IMG/VR virus record: IMGVR_UViG_3300044954_000337
Location: 1 to 64,000 of that record
Source of the DNA: a virus
DNA length: 64,000 bases
Reading direction: 5' to 3' (one strand)
Shown: positions 56,411 to 64,000 of the stretch, piece by piece
Position numbering within the stretch: the first letter of the stretch is position 1
Layout of the letters: each line of letters starts with the position of its first letter
Position numbers and translations under genes: made by a program
The notes under the pieces: generated by a model
What the model saw: the letters and a program-made list of their open reading frames with translations, nothing else
What the model was told of the DNA's origin: nothing
Database searches by the model: none

Positions 56411-59400
56411 TATGCACGCTCCCTTCTAGAAGTTCTATTTGTTGTTATTTGCGTATTTGTCTTATAGTCCGTTTCTCTAGAATTGACTTCTGCTTGTGAA
56501 TTTCTTGTGATCTGCTTCATGGTGCCACCAACATTGTAAATTGGTGCCGTGTTAAATCCATTGTGATCAAGACCTGGCTGTATATCGTGGATTGGATCAA
56601 ATTGCATGGAAACTTTAATAAGTTTTGGTGCCCTGTTATTTATGCCAGAAGTCTCCCACGTAAAAGACTGATCTACTTCCATGTTCAGGGAACGAATAAA
56701 CCCTGCAAGACCTCTACCTCTAACAGACTCGAAAGACTTGAAAATAGGATTTGCATCCTCGCCATCTGGCTTAAAGAAATCCTGAATTGCCTGCCTTTCT
56801 CCATCTCTGTCGGCAGCCTCGTTAAGAGTTGGTTCTTCACCGGCTCTATTTTCCGCTTGTCTTACAATTTCTTCCGGTGGCATAGTAAGCCATGCTGCAT
56901 TTGCTTTGAATGTACCAGAAGGATCTCCTGAAATAACAGAAGCCACAGATGGTTCTTCAATCCTGAAGTCAAAAAGAGATGGAGGTTCTTCTTGGTTTGC
57001 GCTCGGTCCAAGAATAATAACATTTGCTTCGGTGGCAACCCTAAGACCATCGTCTTCGCTGGTAGATAGAACAGAATAATATGGAAGAATATCTTCTCCA
57101 TTAGGACTTAATTTTAATTTGTCTCCTTCTTCCCACCGTGCGGCTCTTGCTCTTTCGGAAATTTCGGTGGTAGCCTCTAGAAATCTCTCTCTTCTTTCGG
57201 CCGTTTGTGTTGCGAGTTCTCTGTCAGCCTCAGTCTCCAAAGAAAACTCTGGACTTGCTAGCCCAAACAATCTAGCAAGATCGAATCTGTTGTAGTTTGA
57301 CTTAAAAATATCACCCAGTCTGAGACGAATAAGTGGTGAGGCTGCAGGAAGTTGAGAGAATGGCTGGGTAAAAGAGTCATTTCCAAAAATAAGCGACCTA
57401 CCCTGCGTATACTGCGGATAAAGAAGAGTTATGAGTTTGTTTATCTTTACCCACATGTCATCAAAGTCATCCGGGCCTGTTGCCACCACAGAAAATCCAA
57501 GACTAATACTTCTGTTGGTATTTTTATAGGTGAGAACTTTTCCTACTCTTCCATAACCTTCATTTTCGGTGTAGTCCACCGTGTAGTTGTCAGAAATGTT
57601 ATCCAGGAAAGCATGGAAAGAAATAATTTCATTTGTTCTGAGGTCGTGAAAATAAAATGGCAGGTAATCAGCCTCAAGGTAGTTCTCCATGCTTTGAACT
57701 TCCTCGGAGGAAAGACGACCAGTATCAGAATTTCTAAATCCTCTATTTGGCGTAAGGGTGCTGTATCTTCCAGTATCCCCATCGAATCTTTCACCAGCAA
57801 GCTTTATAACGCTTGGTAAAAGATACATGGATTTAACTGTGTTGCTTGCCCAGGCAAGCTTGTTGCCAAATTGGTCGCTTAGTCTATTTTTGGCATGTAG
57901 TACACCAAGTCGAGGAGAAACTTCTCCAAATGGTCCCTCGCCAACATCATTAATGTCGTCAATTCTAGAAGTAGCATTTTTTTCTGACAAAAATGCCGAT
58001 TCTCCCATGAGGGCCATAATATTCATAAATTTCAAAATGACAGAACCGTTTATAGATTTGATATAATTTACTGCCGACGGATTGCTATCAAACCCTAAAC
58101 CGCTTGTCCCTCCGGCAAGATTTGGATCAACGTCATAAGCCCCTCGAACAACAGGAGGCGTTCCTGGCAAAAGATCAATCAAAAGGTCGTTTGTATTTTT
58201 GACAAGATTTCTAAAAACCGTATTATACCATCCCGAGGACAATTGTAAATTTTCGTCATTTACAGAAGAAATTTGTGGTAGAGTTCTTGCACCAAAAAAA
58301 ACTGCAATGCCTTTGTTCACGCATTCAAAATATGGATATTTCGTAACAACTAAATCAATGGCACTTGAATTTTTATATGGTCTATAAATTGCAGTTTCAT
58401 CTCTTTTGCCAAGATAATTTCCAAGTCTTAGTCTTCTTCCAGAAGAAATAGAACCACCGCTGCCAGGGTTTGTGGCAACTCCATTTACCAAACTTCTTTC
58501 TTCGGTGATGGCATTTAAGGTTGTATATAATGCCCTTAGCATTCCCGTCACGGTAAGGGCTAATACTTGAGCACTCGCAACCGAGGAAATGGCAATTAGT
58601 CCAGAAAATGGTACGAGAGGGTTGTTTGCGTTTCCATGAGTTAAAATAGGATTTCCCTTAAGCTGCGAGTCCCTAAGCGGCTTTGCAAGAGTTGGCTCAA
58701 GATCATTTAGAATTTTTACGCCATCAAATCTTGTAACAGGAAATCTTTGTCCGAGTCTTGCCAAACCGGGATTGCCGGCCAATACGCTGGCACCCATAGC
58801 AAGAACCGGGTCATCGAGATCCGTAGGGACATTTATTTCTCCAGAGGCTTGCAAGAGCGTTGTAAGGCCAAAGTTTTTGAGTTTGTCGATAGGAATCGAA
58901 ACGTAGTCCCCACCGTCCCCATCTGCTTTTTTCGGGAACTTCCCTGGCATGTGCTGTCCAAGTTTGGGCTGGACGATTAGGGAGCCGATGGAATTTCCTC
59001 TGCCCTCTTCCTGACCAGGAACAAAGGCAGGATTTGCTTCAGAGAATCTATTGTTCTGAAACATGATTGTCTGGATTCTCTGTGGGATTTCTGCCTCTCC
59101 CTTATTTTGGTCAATATCCCTGAAATATTCGTTTCCAGTTTTTTTATCGTCGTCGGACTTACCTTTTTTGATTTCAAACTTAGTGTCTGTGTCAAGAAGC
59201 CCGGAGTCGCTCAGGGTTTCAAAAATAGACCTAGCTACCTGCCCTGAGTCTGTTTGGGCAACGTCATTCATGTAGGTATTTACAGCATTTCTGTCCTGGT
59301 CATTTATTGGTGCAGGATTTCCCGTTTCTGTCTTTAGTTTAAAAAGCTCAGAACCTTCTTTTATAGGATATTCGTTTTTGAAAACCTGCTGGGTTTGATA

Positions 59401-59541
59401 GGCAATATAATCTCCCAGACGCTTACGTTCCTTCGGAACAAGGTCATCCACGCCCCACTCCGGCAATCCGTTGTTTGACTTGGTGGTATCTGGTAAAGGT
59501 CTCGGTGGAACCTTTGGGTCGGAATCTGACAGGTCTGCCAT
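56410..59541 (-). CDS. Large tail / baseplate structural protein
   Basis: 1043 aa, no recognised family. An acidic Pro-rich N-terminus precedes a long alpha/beta body (SGLIAISSVASAQVLALTVT; DYTVDYTENEGYGRVGKVLT; KTNTQITTNRTSRRERA at the end). Size and location between the tape measure and the LysM-like baseplate gene point to a baseplate or tail-tip component. No ribosome-binding site is obvious before the ATG. Confidence 0.5.
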   Translation of the reverse strand: MADLSDSDPKVPPRPLPDTTKSNNGLPEWGVDDLVPKERKRLGDYIAYQTQQVFKNEYPIKEGSELFKLKTETGNPAPINDQDRNAVNTYMNDVAQTDSGQVARSIFETLSDSGLLDTDTKFEIKKGKSDDDKKTGNEYFRDIDQNKGEAEIPQRIQTIMFQNNRFSEANPAFVPGQEEGRGNSIGSLIVQPKLGQHMPGKFPKKADGDGGDYVSIPIDKLKNFGLTTLLQASGEINVPTDLDDPVLAMGASVLAGNPGLARLGQRFPVTRFDGVKILNDLEPTLAKPLRDSQLKGNPILTHGNANNPLVPFSGLIAISSVASAQVLALTVTGMLRALYTTLNAITEERSLVNGVATNPGSGGSISSGRRLRLGNYLGKRDETAIYRPYKNSSAIDLVVTKYPYFECVNKGIAVFFGARTLPQISSVNDENLQLSSGWYNTVFRNLVKNTNDLLIDLLPGTPPVVRGAYDVDPNLAGGTSGLGFDSNPSAVNYIKSINGSVILKFMNIMALMGESAFLSEKNATSRIDDINDVGEGPFGEVSPRLGVLHAKNRLSDQFGNKLAWASNTVKSMYLLPSVIKLAGERFDGDTGRYSTLTPNRGFRNSDTGRLSSEEVQSMENYLEADYLPFYFHDLRTNEIISFHAFLDNISDNYTVDYTENEGYGRVGKVLTYKNTNRSISLGFSVVATGPDDFDDMWVKINKLITLLYPQYTQGRSLIFGNDSFTQPFSQLPAASPLIRLRLGDIFKSNYNRFDLARLFGLASPEFSLETEADRELATQTAERRERFLEATTEISERARAARWEEGDKLKLSPNGEDILPYYSVLSTSEDDGLRVATEANVIILGPSANQEEPPSLFDFRIEEPSVASVISGDPSGTFKANAAWLTMPPEEIVRQAENRAGEEPTLNEAADRDGERQAIQDFFKPDGEDANPIFKSFESVRGRGLAGFIRSLNMEVDQSFTWETSGINNRAPKLIKVSMQFDPIHDIQPGLDHNGFNTAPIYNVGGTMKQITRNSQAEVNSRETDYKTNTQITTNRTSRRERA

Positions 59542-59550
59542 AAGCTATAA

Positions 59551-59718
59551 CTATTTCTTTAGGCTATTCCTGAGAGGAACAAGAATATTTTCCTCAAAAT
59601 GCCTCAGAAGTTCCTCAGAGGCTTTTTCCGCGAGTCTTCTTTCCTCGTCTGACATTTTTTCGAGTGTTTTTTTGAACTCCGGGGTTTCCTTAAGTTCTTC
59701 AAAAAGTTTTGTTGTCAT
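59551..59718 (-). CDS. Small helical protein between tape measure and tail gene (55 aa)
   Basis: An ATG at 59716-59718 opens 55 codons ending in TAG at 59551-59553. The product is one or two charged helices (LFEELKETPEFKKTLEKMSD; RRLAEKASEELLRHFEEN). It fills the gap between the tape measure and the 1043-aa gene. A tail-assembly accessory role is possible; no family recognised. Confidence 0.5.
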   Translation of the reverse strand: MTTKLFEELKETPEFKKTLEKMSDEERRLAEKASEELLRHFEENILVPLRNSLKK

Positions 59719-59724
59719 AGGCGG

Positions 59725-62700
59725 TTATGTTCCTCCTCTTCCACCGGTTGCCATTATTCTAGAGTTGGGTCTTTCTACAAGAACTCTTTCAAGTTCCTGG
59801 GCATCTATGTGAACTTCTACGTTTACTTCAATATTGAAATCTCTATTTCTAATAGTTAATTCCTCACTGTCTCCAAGACCCAACCTTCCAGCAAGAGCTT
59901 TTAGACTAGTGTTTAGATTAATCGGCTCGATGGATCCAAGATCGGTGGCAATAGAATTAACTCTTTCAACCATAGCTCTTATATTGTCGCCGACATGTAA
60001 AAATGCTCCACTTTCGAGAGCCTTAAGATTTTCACTTATTTGGGCTTCAATGTCAGTAAATGACACTGAGGAAATTTCATTCAAAGAACCCAGGCTTTTG
60101 GAAAGTTCTTCTAGTTTCTCTGCCGGGTTTCCGGTTATCTCAGGAATACCATTAAATGCCGTAGCCATTCGCCTGAACAACTCAGGCAGACCAGGATTGC
60201 CAGGCTCATCTGTTTCATAAAACAGACTTATCATTGTTCCAAGTCTTTGTCGAATTCTGGTATAGTCACCACCCGTGTCCTCGCTAACCAGGGAATAAAG
60301 ACTCTGAAGGGCACCTGGAAGAGTAGAGATAGCCTCGATCATGCTCTTAAATGTCTCAACTCCCGTTTTCAAAGAGGATGCCTCTGCTCTTGTCATTCCA
60401 CCAAAAACTTCCCTGATGCTTCCAAGAAGACTTGCGGAAAGGTCTGCAATCCCAGTCAGCATATTTTCTATGATGGCATTTATTGTGCCAAGTGCTGTGC
60501 CTCTAGCCTCTGCCGGAAGACTTGAGGCGAGAGAGGAAACTTCTCCTATGGTTATTCCGATTCCCGAGATTGCCTCAAAGGCTTTTGTAAGAACAGGCGC
60601 TACGGTAGTAAGTCTATTAGCGTCCGTCTCGGAAATATCTCCTAGAGAGTTTATAAGTTCGGTCATTAAGCCGCTTATCGAACCAATAAGTCCTCCACCT
60701 CCGCCCTCAAAAATACCGGCGATCATTGTGCCGATGGCATCGGATACCTCGGCAATACGTGCCGTGAAATCTCCGCCAGTCAGGTGAGAGAAATTACTGG
60801 TAATAACAGTAATCATGTTTCTGCCAAGAGTTCCAAGAGTTCCGAGAGTCTCTGTGATTACCCCAAGACCCTTAAATGACTCCTCGGAACCATCTAAGCT
60901 AGAAAGAGGACCAGTTAATACCCCGGCTACATCCCTAAGAAGATTTCCAAGAGAAATACCCATGTTCTCTATGAAGATGCTGTAGTTGGATAGATTTTCA
61001 GCGACGTTAGAACCAATGATGGAGGACAGGATACCTCCGCCGGCAGACAAAACCTCAGATGGACCTTGAAGGGCGGTCATAAGGTTGCCGAGAGTTTCCA
61101 TTATAGTTCCAAAAATTTCTGCTCTCTGGATCGCTTCTGGCGTGGCCTCAAGACTAGTAACTTGTTCAAGAATATTTCTCACAAGAACAATCATGTGGGT
61201 TCCCATGTTCTGGATGAAATTATTAAGTTCCCTGAGAACAGAAATCTGATCTTCTGCATTTCCCCCGGTTATCCACCCAGCCAAGGATCCAAAAGAGGTA
61301 GACTCAGAAATTCTGGCTACGATGTCTCCAAAGGAAGTAATGGCTGTTAGGGCCTCAGAGAAAATATCAAACTTTCTGTCAAAGTCCCCTGGAATAATAA
61401 GAGAGGAAACTTCATTTATGATTTCTCTAACGTTTTCAACCATTCCCTTGGTTGTCTCATTTATAGCGGCAAGACCAGCTACAACACCAACCAGGCCAAC
61501 TCCTGTGAGCAAAAATGCTCCCACGCCTGCGGCAGCCAACAGAACTCCGGCAGCAAGGGCAAAGAATGCCCCACCAGCAGCCATGGCTATGGATGCCTTG
61601 ACAAGTTGCTCTGGGGAGAATTCGCTAAGGGCCCCAATGATCATAGGAAGACCGATTCCCATTGCTCCGGCAATTAATCCAAGACCTACCATGCCAGCAA
61701 TAAAGCCGGGTCCAGTAGCGGCGATGGTGGCACCGGCAGCAGATATAATTCCAACAGCCGCAGCCAGTTCAATCATTACCAAGCCTGCAACACCCATCAC
61801 ACCAGCAGCAACTAGCATTTGCTCGGTAGAAATATTGTTTTCCTTCATGGCTGTCGCAATAGCCCAAATTCCAAGAACTATTGCTACCATACCAATAGCC
61901 ATCACGCCGGCAACCATTGCCATTCTTGCGTTCGATGCCGGGTTTACTGGAGCCGCATTTGCAGCAGCAGCAGCAGCCCCAGTTTCGGTTATGGCGGCGG
62001 CAGAAGCGCCGCCAGCCCCTTTAGAAAACACAGAGCTTATTCCTTTTGACAAAGCACCTCTTATAGAGTCGTTAGAGGCGAACTCCGATATACCAGTAGT
62101 TGCTCCCTGGGTTAATCCTTTTGTAAGAGCCCCAGCAAAGGCACCACCGATACCTCCTGCAATTGACCTTAGGAGCGTTGGGCCAAACAAAACTCCCGCA
62201 ATAACGAGAGCATTATCATAAAGGAAGTCCCTTATTCTTGGCCAAACTTCTTCTGTCCAAAGATTCTTAAGAGCTTCAAAAAGTGGAGGCCAGGCTTCCT
62301 TTATTGCTTCCACAATTGGTTCAAACAATTCCATTATGAAGGCAAAGGCACCGCCCGCAGCGGCTCCGCCACCGAGTTCTCTTCTTCCAGAAATAACATC
62401 GGTTATGAATCTTATGCCCTGTGTTAATCCATTACCTATTTCTCGTATCAAGCCGGCGGCTATAACTGCTGCAGCCTTGGAGAATTTTCTTACCCCGTCC
62501 AATATATTTCTTCCTGCTGGACTGGAGGCGTTGAAGTAATTCCAGAACATTGTCTTCAGGCGTTCCATCAGGTTTTTGAAGGAATCTCTGCCGGAGGTGC
62601 TTGTGAGAGATGTAAAGAATTCCCTAAAGATATTTCTTAGGTTTCTTGTCATTTCCCTGAATCTTGATCTGTCGAACAATCCAGAAAGACCCTTGAACAA

Positions 62701-64000
62701 TTGCCTTATGCCCGGGAACAAGTCAACAAACATTTGACCCACCCGTATGCCAGCGAGATAGGTTTCTCGTAAGGCTTGTCGGATATTTACCATTATTTCT
62801 CGGAATTCCCTACTTCGTAGTATTCCTCGTTCAAATCCCTGGAAGAATCGTTCAAAGAACCCACCTCCACCAAGGCTTCCAGACTTCACCAGGCGCTCAA
62901 TTGCTCCTGCGACCTTCTGCAAGGCTTCTGCCTGAGTAAGTTGCGATTTCCTTGCAGCCTCAGATTTCTTTTTAACGGTATCATAACTCAAGCCTTGGTT
63001 TTTGGCAGAAAACACCAAGTCAAGCGCACTATCCTCAAGTCCGGTTTGCTGTGCAAGTAAAGCACGTTCCTGACGGGTCATATTTTCGATAGACCTACCA
63101 GCCGTAAAGAATGCCTTTCGTATCATTTCTGTTCGTTCTGCCGGGTCCTCTGCCTTAAGAAGCTGAAGGGCGTCAAGCTGAAGTCCAAATGCCTGAGTAA
63201 GTTGTGCAGAGCTTCTTGCGGCATCTTCAAAGTTGTCGAACTGATCAATAACTCCAAGGAGACCTTTTACGTCCACTCCAAGCCTTCTAGCATAAACAGA
63301 AATATTTGCAAGAATTTCAGGAGCAAGGGTTCCGAAATTTCGGAAATCCGCCATCATGTCACCCATGTCCTGAGATATTTGTGCCGCCGATATTCCAAAT
63401 TCATCTCCAAGCTGTACGGAGTAATTGGCTATTTCCCTCGTAAGCTCTCGCATACTTGTACCGGTCGCATAAGCTCGTGTGGCTACCGCCTTCTGTCCTT
63501 CCTCTGTGAGGTGCAAGCCTTTTATGAAGGCGGCAAGAACCTCTCCGTGGGCAGCAAATTCTCGCATTACTCCCTGGAAGACGTTGCCCATGTTTTTGGC
63601 GTACTCAGCTATTGTTTTAAGTCGATCTGCGAGATTTCCAAAGGTTCTCCACACACTTAATCCCGTGTTTGCAAGTTCGCCTTTCATGCTCCTGGAAATG
63701 TCAATAATTGCCTTTGCCGAAGTTTTTCTTAGGTCGCCAAATTCCTTACGAATGTCCTCAAGGGCTTGCCTTAGTCCGCTGTCACCTCCTCCCTGGGATG
63801 CAAAATCTGTCAAAATATTCAAAATTCTAAACGGAAAAGTAAAGACGGCTACGGCTAGTTGCCCAAGTCCCTCTAGGGCATCCAAAATACTACTAGAAAA
63901 TAATCTCAAGGAATTTACGGTACCGGTTATACCTGCGGTGAACCCAGACCAGATTCCAGCAAAGGCGGTAAATCCTGGCATGGTTTTGACTGCCTTTTTG
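59725..64000 (-). CDS. Tail tape-measure protein (N-terminal end may lie beyond window)
   Basis: At least 1418 aa from an ATG at 63979-63981, but the frame stays open to the right edge, so the true start may be outside. Long helical stretches with heptad character alternate with strongly hydrophobic segments (about residues 570-940, many Ala/Gly/Ile/Val), as in tape-measure proteins that enter the host membrane. A short basic-acidic C-terminal beta segment (RNRDFNIEVNVEVHIDAQEL) closes it. Length would set a tail of roughly 200 nm by the usual ratio (inference). Large plus-strand ORFs over it are shadows of the Ala/Gly codons. Confidence 0.85.
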   Translation of the reverse strand, partial: KKAVKTMPGFTAFAGIWSGFTAGITGTVNSLRLFSSSILDALEGLGQLAVAVFTFPFRILNILTDFASQGGGDSGLRQALEDIRKEFGDLRKTSAKAIIDISRSMKGELANTGLSVWRTFGNLADRLKTIAEYAKNMGNVFQGVMREFAAHGEVLAAFIKGLHLTEEGQKAVATRAYATGTSMRELTREIANYSVQLGDEFGISAAQISQDMGDMMADFRNFGTLAPEILANISVYARRLGVDVKGLLGVIDQFDNFEDAARSSAQLTQAFGLQLDALQLLKAEDPAERTEMIRKAFFTAGRSIENMTRQERALLAQQTGLEDSALDLVFSAKNQGLSYDTVKKKSEAARKSQLTQAEALQKVAGAIERLVKSGSLGGGGFFERFFQGFERGILRSREFREIMVNIRQALRETYLAGIRVGQMFVDLFPGIRQLFKGLSGLFDRSRFREMTRNLRNIFREFFTSLTSTSGRDSFKNLMERLKTMFWNYFNASSPAGRNILDGVRKFSKAAAVIAAGLIREIGNGLTQGIRFITDVISGRRELGGGAAAGGAFAFIMELFEPIVEAIKEAWPPLFEALKNLWTEEVWPRIRDFLYDNALVIAGVLFGPTLLRSIAGGIGGAFAGALTKGLTQGATTGISEFASNDSIRGALSKGISSVFSKGAGGASAAAITETGAAAAAANAAPVNPASNARMAMVAGVMAIGMVAIVLGIWAIATAMKENNISTEQMLVAAGVMGVAGLVMIELAAAVGIISAAGATIAATGPGFIAGMVGLGLIAGAMGIGLPMIIGALSEFSPEQLVKASIAMAAGGAFFALAAGVLLAAAGVGAFLLTGVGLVGVVAGLAAINETTKGMVENVREIINEVSSLIIPGDFDRKFDIFSEALTAITSFGDIVARISESTSFGSLAGWITGGNAEDQISVLRELNNFIQNMGTHMIVLVRNILEQVTSLEATPEAIQRAEIFGTIMETLGNLMTALQGPSEVLSAGGGILSSIIGSNVAENLSNYSIFIENMGISLGNLLRDVAGVLTGPLSSLDGSEESFKGLGVITETLGTLGTLGRNMITVITSNFSHLTGGDFTARIAEVSDAIGTMIAGIFEGGGGGLIGSISGLMTELINSLGDISETDANRLTTVAPVLTKAFEAISGIGITIGEVSSLASSLPAEARGTALGTINAIIENMLTGIADLSASLLGSIREVFGGMTRAEASSLKTGVETFKSMIEAISTLPGALQSLYSLVSEDTGGDYTRIRQRLGTMISLFYETDEPGNPGLPELFRRMATAFNGIPEITGNPAEKLEELSKSLGSLNEISSVSFTDIEAQISENLKALESGAFLHVGDNIRAMVERVNSIATDLGSIEPINLNTSLKALAGRLGLGDSEELTIRNRDFNIEVNVEVHIDAQELERVLVERPNSRIMATGGRGGT

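Noticed and set aside
61322-62221. Plus-strand 299-aa ORF rich in Ala and Pro over the tape-measure gene
   Set aside because: It is the reverse complement of the Ala/Gly/Ile-rich hydrophobic part of the tape measure; no ribosome-binding site or domain.
1-64000. tRNA genes, CRISPR arrays, integrase, insertion sequences
   Set aside because: Looked for along both strands by eye and none recognised; a tRNA scan would be needed to exclude degenerate tRNAs.

Overview
The window reads as a continuous piece of a large tailed-phage genome (myovirus-like) infecting a Gram-negative host. It is gene-dense, with tightly packed and often overlapping genes (ATGA and TGATG junctions). It carries a phage replication and nucleotide-metabolism set beside tail, baseplate and appendage genes. 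The Gram-negative host is inferred from two lipoprotein-like products, spanin-like proteins and periplasmic enzymes. I recognise no tRNA, rRNA, CRISPR array, integrase or insertion sequence, and no gene-free stretch longer than about 250 bases. Both edges cut genes: an RNA ligase on the left and the tape-measure gene on the right.

Layout. 1-18625 (minus): RNA ligase; small unknown proteins; a candidate lysis block (two-TM protein, lipoprotein with C-terminal TM, Rz-like coiled coil) at 3.5-4.8 kb; a ribbon-helix-helix protein; a superoxide-dismutase-like protein; a 2H phosphoesterase; a DNA polymerase III alpha subunit; a nucleotidyltransferase-fold protein; an SGNH hydrolase; a lysozyme-superfamily candidate; a GIY-YIG endonuclease; an HD hydrolase; a ClpP-like protease; a DnaQ-like exonuclease. 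18715-27352 (plus): structural and appendage genes, one strong terminator, and a patatin-like phospholipase. 27349-31970 (minus): SWIM-fused ATP-dependent DNA ligase, small unknowns, an RlaP/YcgL-type nucleotidyltransferase and a MazG-like protein. 32029-33534 (plus): an unknown protein and an ART-like protein. 33527-53005 (minus): ThyX; a block of proteins sharing an N-terminal helical tag; a serine protease; class II ribonucleotide reductase; DnaB-like helicase; 5'-3' exonuclease; dUTPase; RecA/UvsX; gp32-like ssDNA-binding protein; a short family A DNA polymerase. 53039-64000 (minus): baseplate and tail genes ending in the tape measure.

How the genes fit together. Helicase, ssDNA-binding protein, recombinase, flap exonuclease, ligase and two unrelated DNA polymerases form a largely self-sufficient replication and recombination set, fed by RNR, ThyX and dUTPase. 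RNA ligase, 2H phosphoesterase, RlaP-type nucleotidyltransferase, CCA-type nucleotidyltransferase and a HAD phosphatase could together form an RNA/tRNA repair set against host nucleases.

The most unusual feature is a 16-residue amphipathic motif, roughly L-K-x-L-I-E-x-L-V-x-x-x-L-x-E. It sits at the N-terminus of five consecutive, otherwise unrelated or only partly related proteins: an unknown enzyme-like protein, two kinase-like paralogues, a HAD nucleotidase and a CCA-adding-type enzyme. It recurs in structural-looking proteins elsewhere in the window. By analogy with the T4 capsid-targeting sequence, I infer a cargo tag that loads enzymes into the virion for delivery with the DNA. That is a hypothesis, not something the sequence proves.
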